Positions 1 through 6,240 are shown, counted from the stretch's first letter. The stretch: 13,732 nt of DNA from DATHSN01 sp035464115 (GCA_035464115.1 DATHSN010000023.1:1-13732), one strand, 5' to 3'. Notes: generated from the letters alone by a model not told the origin. A program made the numbers and translations.

Positions 1-417
1 GGCCCCGGGGCCGGCCACGCGGCCCACCCCCGCCAGCGCGGCGGCGAGGGCGGCGGCGGTGCGCCGGTCGACCCGCTCGCCGAGCGCCCGCGGGGCGACC
101 ACCGCCACGATCACCGGCGCCAGGTAGGTGATGAGCAGCACGGTGCCGATCGGCGCCCGTTGGAGCGCGCCGAACAGCGCCACCCAGTGGGCCGCGAGCA
201 GGGCCCCGAGCACCACCACCCGACCCGGGCGGACCGAGAAGGGCCGGGCCCCCGCCGGTCGGCGCACGAGGAGCCAGAGCCCGATGGCCAGCGCGGCGAT
301 CGACACCCGCGACGCCACGATCCCGACGGCGGGCAGATCGATCTGGCGGACCACCACCCCGAGCGATCCCCAGCCCACGGCCACCGCGGCGAGGAGCTGA
401 TCGGGTCGGGGCCGCAC
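1..417 (-). CDS. EamA/DMT-family membrane transporter, N-terminal part (cut by window edge)
   Basis: The 139 visible residues run off the left edge. They form about five hydrophobic helices, roughly at residues 7-22, 33-52, 66-86, 92-109 and 119-134. The segment APIGTVLLITYLAP (88-101) followed by LGERVDRR (112-119) is the typical end of an EamA half, with the conserved Pro in helix 4 and the 'LGER' loop. The family comprises ten-helix inner-membrane permeases built from two EamA repeats, exporting metabolites, amino acids or drugs; the substrate cannot be told here. The GTG start at 417 is the furthest upstream possible, because an in-frame TAG lies 12 nt before it. That TAG is part of a TAGCGT -10-like hexamer and there is no Shine-Dalgarno sequence, so a leaderless message is likely. 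The gene lies 272 bp downstream of an exported-protein gene on the same strand. Family assignment is fairly sure; substrate unknown. Confidence 0.85.
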   Translation of the reverse strand, partial: MRPRPDQLLAAVAVGWGSLGVVVRQIDLPAVGIVASRVSIAALAIGLWLLVRRPAGARPFSVRPGRVVVLGALLAAHWVALFGALQRAPIGTVLLITYLAPVIVAVVAPRALGERVDRRTAAALAAALAGVGRVAGPGA

Positions 418-423
418 GTCGCA

Positions 424-429
424 ACGCTA
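424..429 (-). promoter_or_regulatory. Candidate -10 element (TAGCGT) of a leaderless promoter for the DMT transporter
   Basis: TAGCGT on the minus strand fits the TANNNT -10 consensus and ends exactly 6 nt before the GTG start, so transcription would begin at or next to the start codon. No Shine-Dalgarno sequence and no clear -35 box are visible. The same spacing recurs at manA, the inositol phosphate synthase gene and the lysR gene in this window. Confidence 0.5.
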
Positions 430-564
430 CCGCTGCGGCGCCACCGCTCCGCCGACGCCGGGAGGCCACGGGCCCACCCGGAGTGACGGGATCGGGTGCT
501 CATCGTGAGATTCCCGCTCAAGGTCCCGCCCCGACGCGACGAAGACAGAGAGGTCGGCGGCTCG

Positions 565-598
565 CCCCCGCCGATTCAGCAAGGAACAGGGGCGGGGG
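565..598. repeat. Intergenic inverted repeat, 8-bp arms with 18-nt spacer
   Basis: CCCCCGCC (565-572) and GGCGGGGG (591-598) are perfect inverted arms around a relatively AT-richer spacer, in the middle of the 272-bp gap between the DMT transporter and the exported-protein gene. It may be an RNA hairpin in a read-through transcript or a protein-binding site. Role unknown. The rest of 418-689 holds one further hairpin (624-643) and no convincing gene on either strand. Confidence 0.4.
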
Positions 599-623
599 TC
601 GCACTCCCTCCATCTCGCATCGC

Positions 624-643
624 CACCGGCCTCACGGCCGGCG
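624..643 (-). terminator. Possible terminator hairpin downstream of the exported-protein gene
   Basis: Read on the minus strand, CCGGCC-GTGA-GGCCGG is a perfect 6-bp stem with a 4-nt loop, extended by a G-T and a C-G pair. It begins about 47 nt after the stop codon at 690. There is no U-tract, as is common in very GC-rich actinobacteria, so termination is only inferred. Confidence 0.3.
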
Positions 644-689
644 CCAACCGCGACCTCCGCCCTCTCCTCGCGCCCCGACCCCGCCCGGC

Positions 690-1466
690 TCAGCCCGGCG
701 GCGGGGGTTCGGCCACCGCGGCGAGGTCGGCGTCGGTCACCGCGGCGACGATCCGATCGGCCACCACCACGTCGGTGGCCTCCCGGCGCTCGATCTCGAG
801 TCGGCTCACCGCGCCCGTGGCGGCGTCGAAGCACCACAGGGCCCGGCGGCCGTAGGGCGGAGCCAGCACGGCCCGGGCCAGGCGCAGCCGGTGGCAGCCG
901 GCGTCGTCGGTCGCCACGCGGTAGAGCGGCGCGGCGCCGGACACGTAGCCGGTGAGGATCTCGAGCTCGGCCGCCACCTCGGCGGCCCAGCTCCCCTCGA
1001 CGTCGAGCTCCTGGCAGCGGACGCCCTCGGGGGTCGTGTCGCAGACCCGGCGGCGGCCGTCGAGCCACCCGCTCACCGACCCGCCCTGCGCGACCAGGCG
1101 GTCGGGCGGGCGCTGCACCACGGTCGACGCCGCCGCCACCGAGGCACCCGTCGGTGTGGTGCGCACGAACGTCGACTCCACGAGGTACGTGGCGGTGCGG
1201 CTCCGCTCCCACGCGGCGAGGAACGACGCCGCCGCCGCGTCGGACTCGACGACCGAGTCGGACGCCGGCGGGGCGGCCAGACGGGCCCCGTCGTCGCGTC
1301 CGACCAGCGCGAGCGCGGCACCGAGGATCGCGCCGACGGCCAGGGCCAGCGCCACCGCCCAGACGCCCGGCCCCCGGTCGGGCCCGGCCCCGTCGGGGGT
1401 CGGGCCGTCGGGGTCGGCGGACGGTGGCTCCACCCGGGGCACCGTACCGAAGGCCGCACCGGGCAT
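690..1466 (-). CDS. Membrane-anchored exported protein of unknown function
   Basis: 258 residues: a proline/aspartate-rich cytoplasmic N-tail (about 1-33), one transmembrane helix (about 36-55, VWAVALALAVGAILGAALAL), then an exported domain of about 200 residues. The domain contains four cysteines (142, 151, 191, 212) that could form two disulfides. It opens with a pattern of the type 'SRTATYLVESTF...PPDRLVAQGG' that resembles LolA/LprG-like beta-fold actinobacterial exported proteins, but that resemblance is weak and I do not name a family. The ATG at 1466 has no Shine-Dalgarno sequence. An in-frame GTG at 1433 is preceded 7 nt upstream by TACGGT (1446-1441), a -10-like hexamer, so a leaderless 247-residue product is an attractive alternative. 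The gene is divergent from the VOC operon, with 87 bp between the starts. That it is a real gene is well supported; its function is unknown. Confidence 0.75.
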   Translation of the reverse strand: MPGAAFGTVPRVEPPSADPDGPTPDGAGPDRGPGVWAVALALAVGAILGAALALVGRDDGARLAAPPASDSVVESDAAAASFLAAWERSRTATYLVESTFVRTTPTGASVAAASTVVQRPPDRLVAQGGSVSGWLDGRRRVCDTTPEGVRCQELDVEGSWAAEVAAELEILTGYVSGAAPLYRVATDDAGCHRLRLARAVLAPPYGRRALWCFDAATGAVSRLEIERREATDVVVADRIVAAVTDADLAAVAEPPPPG

Positions 1467-1487
1467 CGCGGCGCATCGGGCATCGTG

Positions 1488-1500
1488 GCGCGTGACGCGC
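1488..1500. promoter_or_regulatory. Perfect palindrome GCGCGT-G-ACGCGC in divergent promoter region
   Basis: A 6-1-6 perfect palindrome lies between the divergent starts at 1466 (minus) and 1554 (plus), where an operator for either or both genes would be expected. No regulator for it can be named from the sequence, and GC-only palindromes arise fairly easily in DNA this GC-rich. Confidence 0.3.
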
Positions 1501-1518
1501 GATCCTGGGGGCGGCTGC

Positions 1519-1538
1519 GCGCGCCGAGGGCGGCGCGC
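1519..1538 (+). other. GC-rich hairpin in the leader of the VOC gene
   Basis: GCGCGCC (1519-1525) and GGCGCGC (1532-1538) form a 7-bp stem around the 6-nt loop GAGGGC. It ends 4 nt before the ribosome binding site of the VOC gene. If transcribed it could affect translation initiation; there is no direct evidence that it does. Confidence 0.3.
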
Positions 1539-1542
1539 ATCG

Positions 1543-1549
1543 AAGGGGG
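1543..1549 (+). promoter_or_regulatory. Ribosome binding site of the VOC gene (AAGGGGG)
   Basis: The purine-rich run AAGGGGGA sits 4 nt before the ATG at 1554 and decides that start. Unlike several neighbours with leaderless-type starts, this operon has a Shine-Dalgarno-type start. Confidence 0.6.
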
Positions 1550-1553
1550 AGCC

Positions 1554-2093
1554 ATGGGGGTCCATCACGTCGCCCTGCCCAGCAGGGACATCGACGCCAC
1601 GCACCGCTTCTACACCGAGGTCATGGGCTTCGAGCTGGTGAAGGCGGTGGTGGCGCCCACCGAGCACCCCGGCGGGTGGGCCAAGCACCTCTTCTACGAC
1701 ACCGGCGGCGACGGCATGATCGCCTTCTGGGACCTGCACGACCCGGCGCTCGGTGACGACTGGCGCACCGCCATGTCCGGCGGGTTGGGGCTCCCACCCT
1801 GGGTCGCCCACCTGGCCTTCACCGCCCACGGCCTCGACGACCTCCACGCCAAGCGCGACCGCTGGCTCGCCCAGGGCATCGCCTGCGCCGAGATCGACCA
1901 CGAGTTCTGCGTGTCGATCTACGCCACCGACCCCGACGGCACCATGGTCGAGTTCTGCACCGACACCCGCGCCCTCACCGACGACGAGCGTCGCGAGGCG
2001 CTCCGCCTGCTGGCCGACCCCGACCCGCAGCTCGAGGCGCCGCCCACCCCGGTGTTCCACGTGCCCGAGGCCACGCCGGTCGCGGGCGACTGA
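1554..2093 (+). CDS. VOC-superfamily (extradiol dioxygenase/glyoxalase-like) protein
   Basis: 179 residues containing two beta-alpha-beta-beta-beta VOC half-modules. The first opens with VHHVALPSRDIDATHRFYTEV (split here as residues 3-23, key His5 and Phe19-Tyr20). The second opens with WVAHLAFTAHGLDDL (83-97). It closes with ATDPDGTMVEF (124-134). The likely metal ligands are His5, His86 and Glu133, the 2-His-1-Glu set of Fe/Mn extradiol dioxygenases and related VOC enzymes. A conserved Tyr123 precedes the DPDG motif. The protein is shorter than classic two-domain catechol 2,3-dioxygenases (about 300 residues), so it is a single-domain member acting in the cytoplasm, probably as a dimer. The substrate is unknown. 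It is the first gene of an operon with an alpha/beta hydrolase (11 nt downstream) and an MFS exporter. That order suits ring cleavage followed by hydrolysis, but isomerase, glyoxalase or antibiotic-binding roles are also possible. Confidence 0.85.
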   Translation: MGVHHVALPSRDIDATHRFYTEVMGFELVKAVVAPTEHPGGWAKHLFYDTGGDGMIAFWDLHDPALGDDWRTAMSGGLGLPPWVAHLAFTAHGLDDLHAKRDRWLAQGIACAEIDHEFCVSIYATDPDGTMVEFCTDTRALTDDERREALRLLADPDPQLEAPPTPVFHVPEATPVAGD

Positions 2094-2104
2094 ACCGCAC
2101 CGCG

Positions 2105-3292
2105 GTGACCGGTCCCCTCCAGCCGATCCTCGGCTACTGGCCCGCCCCGGCCGACGACCCCGGTGTCGACCTCGGTCGAGAGCCCGTCGCCCTCGTCACC
2201 CCCGACGGGGCCGTCGTGCGCGGCATCCTGTGGACCCCGCCCGCCGGTCGCCGGTGGCGCACCGCCGTGCTGCTCGGCCATCCCCGCGGCGATTTCAGCA
2301 CCCACTACATGTGCCCGTTGCTGGCCGCCGCCGGCTACGCGGTGCTCGGCATCGCCGGGCGCTACGTGAACAACGACACCGACTGCCTCCACGAGCGCTG
2401 CATCGTCGACGTCGACACCGCGGTGGCCGAGCTGCGCCGCCGGGGCGCCGACGCGGTGGTGCTGCTCGGCAACAGCGGCGGTGGCTCGCTCATGGCGCTG
2501 GCCCAGGCCACCGCCGCCGACGCCGGTCGACCCCTGGCCGACGCGTTCGTCGCCCTCGCCGCCCATCCGGGCGAGGGGGTGTTCCTGCTCCAGGCCATCG
2601 ACCCGTCGGTCACCGACGAGTCCGACCCCCTCTCGGTCGACCCCGAGCTCGACATGTACCACCCCGACAACGGCTGGCGCCCCTGGCCCGAGCCGTGCTC
2701 GTACGACCCGGCGTGGCTGGCCCGGTACCGGCGCGCCCAGCACGACCGCGTCGCCCGCATCGACGCGGTGGCCCGGGCCGCCCTCGACGAGCGCACCGCC
2801 GCCCGCGACCAGGCCCGCGCCGTCGACCGCCACGACCCGGCGTGGAACCCGCGACGCCGGCGGGCCGTGCTCGGGCGGATCATCACCACCTACCGCACCC
2901 TCGCCGACCCGGCGTACCTCGACCTGTCGATCGACCCCGACGACCGGGCCATGGGATCGGTCTTCGCGTTCCCCGACCCGCTCGACGCCAACTACGGCTA
3001 CGGCGGGCTGGCCCGCACCATGACCGCCCGGGGCTGGCTGTCGACGTGGTCGGGGCTGTCGTCGGCGGCCCGCCTCGCCGACACCATGCCGGCCGTCACC
3101 GTGCCCACCCTCGTGGTGCACCCCACCGCCGACACCGAGATCCGCCGCCACCAGGCCGACGCCATCGCCGCCGCCTCCGGCGCCGACGACACCACCTACG
3201 TCACCCTCGACGGCGCGCCGCACTACCTCGACGGGCACCGTCGGGTCGCGGCCGACCTCGTCGTCGACTGGCTCGGGACCCGCGTGCCGTGA
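2105..3292 (+). CDS. Alpha/beta hydrolase
   Basis: 395 residues from a GTG start 11 nt after the VOC stop. There is no Shine-Dalgarno sequence, so coupled translation is likely. The nucleophile elbow is VVLLGNSGGGSL, with Ser124 as nucleophile. The acid is probably Asp343 in VVHPTADTEIR (337-347) and the base His373 in GAPHYLDG. An oxyanion region is seen at LLGHPRGDFSTHY (56-68), followed by GRYVNNDTDCLHE (85-97). A long insertion (about 165-325) between the elbow and the acid makes a large lid domain, rich in Arg and Asp. The protein is longer than typical 280-residue meta-cleavage hydrolases. It hydrolyses an ester, thioester or C-C bond; the substrate cannot be told from sequence. Linkage to a VOC dioxygenase-like gene suggests processing of a ring-cleavage product or an aromatic ester (inference). 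The stop overlaps the start of the exporter gene by 4 nt (GTGA), so the two are clearly co-translated. Confidence 0.88.
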   Translation: MTGPLQPILGYWPAPADDPGVDLGREPVALVTPDGAVVRGILWTPPAGRRWRTAVLLGHPRGDFSTHYMCPLLAAAGYAVLGIAGRYVNNDTDCLHERCIVDVDTAVAELRRRGADAVVLLGNSGGGSLMALAQATAADAGRPLADAFVALAAHPGEGVFLLQAIDPSVTDESDPLSVDPELDMYHPDNGWRPWPEPCSYDPAWLARYRRAQHDRVARIDAVARAALDERTAARDQARAVDRHDPAWNPRRRRAVLGRIITTYRTLADPAYLDLSIDPDDRAMGSVFAFPDPLDANYGYGGLARTMTARGWLSTWSGLSSAARLADTMPAVTVPTLVVHPTADTEIRRHQADAIAAASGADDTTYVTLDGAPHYLDGHRRVAADLVVDWLGTRVP

Positions 3293-4914
3293 CCCACGAC
3301 GCCACGCCCGCACCCGCGGCCCCACCGCCCGCCACCGCCGCGGCGGCGGCCGGGCTCACCCACCGCCAGACCATGGCCATCTTCGGCGCGCTGCTGCTCG
3401 GGCTGTTCCTCGCCGCCGTCGACGGCACCATCGTCTCCACCGCGCTGCCCACCATCGTCGGCGAGCTCGGCGGGGTGGAGCAGCTGGCCTGGGTGGTCAC
3501 CGCCTACCTGCTCACCTCCACCGCGGCCACGCCGCTGTTCGGCAAGCTCAGCGATCTCTACGGCCGCCGCCTGCTGTTCCAGGTGGCGATCGTGGTGTTC
3601 GTGGTGGGGTCGATGCTGTGCGGGCTCGCCCAGACCATGTGGCAGCTCATCGTGTTCCGCGGCGTGCAGGGCATCGGCGGCGGTGGCCTCATGGCCCTCG
3701 GGTTCACGATCCTCGGCGACATCTTGAGCCCGCGCGAGCGGGGCCGCTACATGGGCTACTTCTCGGCGGTGTTCGCCGCCGCGGGCGTGGCCGGCCCGCT
3801 GCTCGGCGGGTTCTTCGTCGACAACCTGAGCTGGCCGTGGATCTTCTACGTCAACGTGCCGCTCGGGATCATCGCGTTCGCGGTGGTCACCGCGGTGCTC
3901 CGCCTGCCCGCCACCGATCGCACGCCCTCGATCGACTGGCTCGGGGCCGCGCTGATGGTCCTCGGCGTGAGCACCCTGCTGCTGGTCAGCGTGCTGGGTG
4001 GCGAGACGTACCCGTGGCTGTCGGCGCCGATCATCGGGCTGGCGGGGGTCACGGTGGTCGCCGCCGTGGGGTTCGTGGTCGTCGAGCGGCGGGTGGCCGA
4101 GCCGATCGTGCCCACCCACCTGTTCGCCATCCCGCTGTTCCGCCTCAACACCGTCATCAGCTTCTGCAGCGGGGCGGCGATGATCGCCGCGATCGTCTTC
4201 CTCCCCCTGTTCCTGCAGGGCGTGGTGGGCGTGTCGGCCACCGACTCGGGGTTGCTGCTCGCGCCGATGATGCTCGGCGTCACCGCCTCGTCGATGGTCA
4301 CCGGCCGGCTCATCACCCGCACCGGTCGCTACAAGCCCCAGATGCTCGTCGGCGCCACCCTCTCGCTGCTCGCCGGGCTCCCCCTCATCGGCATCGACGT
4401 CGACACCACCGGGCTCACCGTGGCCCTCGTGATGGTGGTGCTGGGGCTGGGTCTGGGCACGGTCATGCCCGTGCTCAACCTGTCGTCGCAGAACGCCGTG
4501 CCCTTCGCCGACCTCGGCGCGGCCACCTCGACGGTGACCTTCACCCGCGGGCTGGGCTCCGCCATCGGCGTCGCGGTGCTCGGGGCGGTGCTCACGGCGC
4601 GGTTGCGCACCGGCCTCGAGGCCATCGAGGCGGGTGGCGGGGTCCCCGACGGGGTCGACGTGTCGGGACTGGCCGACAGCCCCCAGATCATCCAGGCGCT
4701 CGACGAGCCGCTGCGCACCGAGGTGGGTGCCGCCCTCGCCGACGCCATCGGCACCGTCTACCTGGTGTCGGTGCCGCTGCTCGTCATCGTGGTGGTCCTC
4801 GCGCTCCGGGTGCCCGAGCTCCCCCTGCGCACCCACGCCCACGTCGCCCGGGTGGCGCCCCCGCCCGACCCGGCCACCGCGGCCCGACCGGGCACCGCGG
4901 TGGCCGGCGAGTGA
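3289..4914 (+). CDS. MFS transporter, DHA2 family (14 transmembrane helices, EmrB/QacA type)
   Basis: 541 residues, the usual size of DHA2 drug:proton antiporters. After a Pro/Ala-rich cytoplasmic tail (1-24), helix 1 carries the DHA2 signature LAAVDGTIVSTALPTI (41-56), with Asp45. Motif A is GKLSDLYGRR (85-94), followed by RGVQGIGGGG (124-133). The antiporter motif C is AAGVAGPLLGG (164-174). An extracytoplasmic loop between helices 13 and 14 (about residues 440-490) is typical of the 14-helix class. The protein sits in the inner membrane and would export a lipophilic compound in exchange for protons. The GTG start overlaps the hydrolase stop as GTGA, so the exporter is translationally coupled to the two enzymes. 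The natural reading is export of, or resistance to, the compound that the VOC protein and hydrolase modify. No operon-specific regulator is adjacent; the convergent CsoR-like gene has its own promoter. Confidence 0.93.
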   Translation: MTHDATPAPAAPPPATAAAAAGLTHRQTMAIFGALLLGLFLAAVDGTIVSTALPTIVGELGGVEQLAWVVTAYLLTSTAATPLFGKLSDLYGRRLLFQVAIVVFVVGSMLCGLAQTMWQLIVFRGVQGIGGGGLMALGFTILGDILSPRERGRYMGYFSAVFAAAGVAGPLLGGFFVDNLSWPWIFYVNVPLGIIAFAVVTAVLRLPATDRTPSIDWLGAALMVLGVSTLLLVSVLGGETYPWLSAPIIGLAGVTVVAAVGFVVVERRVAEPIVPTHLFAIPLFRLNTVISFCSGAAMIAAIVFLPLFLQGVVGVSATDSGLLLAPMMLGVTASSMVTGRLITRTGRYKPQMLVGATLSLLAGLPLIGIDVDTTGLTVALVMVVLGLGLGTVMPVLNLSSQNAVPFADLGAATSTVTFTRGLGSAIGVAVLGAVLTARLRTGLEAIEAGGGVPDGVDVSGLADSPQIIQALDEPLRTEVGAALADAIGTVYLVSVPLLVIVVVLALRVPELPLRTHAHVARVAPPPDPATAARPGTAVAGE

Positions 4915-4926
4915 GCGCCCACCACC

Positions 4927-4940
4927 CGGCGGTGCCGCCG
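4927..4940. terminator. Small hairpin between convergent MFS and CsoR-like genes
   Basis: CGGCG-GTGC-CGCCG is a 5-bp GC stem with a 4-nt loop in the 34-bp gap between two converging stop codons. It could end transcription in both directions. There is no U-tract on either side and the stem is short. Confidence 0.3.
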
Positions 4941-4948
4941 TCGGACCG

Positions 4949-5227
4949 CTACGACAGCTTGAGGAACAGCTTCTCGAGCTCGTCGATGTCGAGGCCGGGG
5001 TCGTCGGCGCCGGGCTCGACCGCGGGATCGGTGGCGCAGTAGCGCATGCCGGCGGCCACCAGGCGGTAGCCGACGCGGTCGAGCGCGGCCTTGGCCGCCG
5101 ACAGCTGGGTGACCACCGCCTGGCAGTCCTGGCCCTCGGCGAGCATGCGCTGCAGCCCGCGGATCTGGCCCTCGAGCCGTCGCAGTCGCAGCTGGACGTC
5201 GTCGGAGACGTCGTCGGGGAATCGCAC
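4949..5227 (-). CDS. CsoR/FrmR-family transcriptional repressor with a CstR-like Cys-Cys site
   Basis: 92 residues, the standard size of this all-helical family. The GTG start at 5227 is set by AAGGAGG (5239-5233) five nt upstream. The diagnostic core is LRRLEGQIRGLQRML (15-29), followed by Cys35, QLSAAKAALDRVG (41-53) and Cys64. In copper-sensing CsoR the ligands are Cys, His 25 residues later and Cys 4 residues after that. Here the spacing Cys35/position 60/Cys64 is exact, but position 60 is Gly (AAGMRYC). Two cysteines 29 apart without the histidine is the arrangement known for the persulfide sensor CstR, so a reactive-sulfur or other thiol signal is at least as likely as Cu(I). The family binds DNA as a tetramer and releases it on ligand binding. 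Its targets are unknown: no copper ATPase, sulfurtransferase or formaldehyde dehydrogenase is present in the window. Autoregulation is suggested by the operator-like sequence at its promoter. Confidence 0.88.
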   Translation of the reverse strand: MRFPDDVSDDVQLRLRRLEGQIRGLQRMLAEGQDCQAVVTQLSAAKAALDRVGYRLVAAGMRYCATDPAVEPGADDPGLDIDELEKLFLKLS

Positions 5228-5232
5228 CGCTG

Positions 5233-5239
5233 CCTCCTT
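5233..5239 (-). promoter_or_regulatory. Strong Shine-Dalgarno sequence of the CsoR-like gene (AAGGAGG)
   Basis: AAGGAGG lies five nt before the GTG at 5227. It rules out a longer in-frame version starting at 5290, which would include the operator-like region in the coding sequence. It is the clearest Shine-Dalgarno sequence in the window. Confidence 0.75.
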
Positions 5240-5277
5240 CGGGGAGAGATGGCCCGAGCTCGACCCGGGCGCCCCCC

Positions 5278-5302
5278 AAGATACCCCCACCCGTAGGGGA
5301 GG
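5278..5302 (-). promoter_or_regulatory. Promoter with CsoR-type operator upstream of the CsoR-like gene
   Basis: On the minus strand, CCCCTACGGGTGGGGGTATCTT contains a -10-like TATCTT (5283-5278). Just upstream is a C-tract/G-tract pseudo-palindrome: on the plus strand TACCCCC (5282-5288) is followed after a short spacer by TAGGGGA (5294-5300). CsoR and CstR repressors are known to bind GC-tract inverted repeats of the TACCC...GGGTA kind. The spacer here is a few bases longer than the tightest published forms, so the match is imperfect. A site directly upstream of the -10 would block polymerase and give autorepression. The remainder of the 84-bp gap 5228-5311 is the leader of this gene. Confidence 0.5.
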
Positions 5303-5311
5303 CGCGTGAGA

Positions 5312-6175
5312 TCAGCCCGGACCGTAGCGGAGCCCGGCGAAGCCCGGCTCCGGCTCCACCGCCACCGCGCCCACCGACCGGGGCACGAGCACCGTGGCGC
5401 CCGCCCCGGCGGGCACGTCGCCGACGCGCGCCGAGCCGGACACGACGTGCACCGCGGCCCACGATCCGGCCGGATCGACGGGGGCGCGGGCCGACCCGAG
5501 CCGGTCGACGACGAAGTGGTCGCAGGCCACGAGCCGGACCGGGTCGGGCGACGGTGGCGGGGCCGGGACGGGAGCGGCCAGCGGCTCGGTGCGGGCGCAC
5601 GCCAACCCCTGGTCGAGGTGGAGGCCCCGGTCGGGTCGGCCCCAGTCGTAGAGCCGGTAGGTGGCGTCGCTCGCCTGCTGCAGCTCGAACAGGACCAGGC
5701 CACCGCCGATGGCGTGGACCGTGCCCGCGGGCACGAACACCGCCTGGCCCACCTCCAGCGGGACGAAGCGCAACAGGTCGGGGAGCGACCCGTCGAGGGC
5801 GGCGGCGCGCAGCTGGTCGGCGGTGGTGGGACGGGCGACGCCGTGCCACACCCCGGCTCCCGGCTCGGCCCGCAGCACCACCCACGCCTCGGTCTTGGCG
5901 TCGTGGTCGCTCGGGTGGACCTGCACCGACAGCGGCTCGGCGCAGTCGAGGCGCTTGGCGAGCAGTCGCAGCGGACCGCCGAAGTCGTCGGGGGCCTCGG
6001 CGACGAGGGCGTCGAGGGAGCGGCCCCGGTGCATCCCGGCGGCCACCGTCGACGCCCCGTCGGGCAGCGTCGACAGGTCCCACGCCTCGCCGATGCCCGG
6101 TCCGAGACCCCGCCCGGCCCACACCTTGCTGACGCGGTGCGGGGCCAGCAGGAGCGGCTCGGTCACCACGGGCAT
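5312..6175 (-). CDS. manA: Mannose-6-phosphate isomerase, class I
   Basis: 287 residues of the cupin-fold, zinc-dependent phosphomannose isomerase, at the short end of class I. It interconverts fructose-6-phosphate and mannose-6-phosphate in the cytoplasm, feeding GDP-mannose for glycans, glycolipids and mannosylated phosphatidylinositol. Likely zinc ligands are Gln85 and His87 in LSVQVHPSD (82-90), Glu96 in KTEAWVVL (94-101) and His154 in VPAGTVHAIGGG (148-159). The catalytic arginine is probably Arg180 in YRLYDWGRPD. The N-terminus has KVWAGRGLG, a variant of the 'K.WGG..L' opening. The ATG at 6175 is preceded by TAGGAT with a 6-nt gap. That sequence could act as a -10 hexamer of a leaderless message, and its AGGA could also serve as a weak Shine-Dalgarno. 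The gene diverges from an HD-family gene and lies 84 bp upstream of the CsoR-like gene. The assignment is firm. Confidence 0.93.
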   Translation of the reverse strand: MPVVTEPLLLAPHRVSKVWAGRGLGPGIGEAWDLSTLPDGASTVAAGMHRGRSLDALVAEAPDDFGGPLRLLAKRLDCAEPLSVQVHPSDHDAKTEAWVVLRAEPGAGVWHGVARPTTADQLRAAALDGSLPDLLRFVPLEVGQAVFVPAGTVHAIGGGLVLFELQQASDATYRLYDWGRPDRGLHLDQGLACARTEPLAAPVPAPPPSPDPVRLVACDHFVVDRLGSARAPVDPAGSWAAVHVVSGSARVGDVPAGAGATVLVPRSVGAVAVEPEPGFAGLRYGPG

Positions 6176-6181
6176 CGGTCC

Positions 6182-6187
6182 ATCCTA
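6182..6187 (-). promoter_or_regulatory. Candidate -10 element (TAGGAT) of a leaderless manA promoter
   Basis: TAGGAT on the minus strand ends 6 nt before the manA ATG, matching the layout at three other genes here. Its first three bases form an in-frame TAG, so translation cannot start further upstream. The internal AGGA offers a competing reading as a weak ribosome binding site. Confidence 0.45.
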
Positions 6188-6196
6188 CGGTCCGAC

Positions 6197-6218
6197 CCCC
6201 CGCCTCCCCGTGCGGGGG
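6197..6218. repeat. GC-rich inverted repeat between divergent manA and HD-protein genes
   Basis: CCCCCGC (6197-6203) and GCGGGGG (6212-6218) are perfect 7-bp arms around an 8-nt spacer, in the 65-bp region that must hold both divergent promoters. It could be an operator or simply GC-rich sequence. It lies immediately upstream of the candidate -10 of each gene. Confidence 0.35.
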
Positions 6219-6228
6219 CCCCACGCGG

Positions 6229-6234
6229 GATGCT
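6229..6234 (+). promoter_or_regulatory. Weak candidate -10 element (GATGCT) of the HD-protein gene
   Basis: GATGCT ends 6 nt before the ATG at 6241. It has the A at position 2 and T at position 6 of a -10 hexamer but G instead of T at position 1. The intervening GGAGCG could alternatively act as a ribosome binding site, but GGAG would be only 2 nt from the ATG, which is too close. Confidence 0.3.
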
Positions 6235-6240
6235 GGAGCG

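Noticed and set aside
518..613. Possible 31-codon peptide on the minus strand (ATG at 613, MEGVRPPPLFLAES...)
   Set aside because: No properly spaced ribosome binding site or promoter, and no family resemblance; the internal GGAGG lies too close to the in-frame GTG at 604 to act as its Shine-Dalgarno.
483..1553. Plus-strand open frame continuous with the VOC gene, which would extend it upstream by about 357 codons
   Set aside because: The upstream part is Arg/Pro/His-rich nonsense antisense to the exported-protein gene. AAGGGGGA before ATG 1554 and the VOC fold beginning at that Met fix the real start.
3223..5703. Open frame of about 826 codons on the minus strand crossing MFS, CsoR-like and manA genes
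   Set aside because: It is a shadow frame without domain features; three recognised genes in other frames explain the same DNA.
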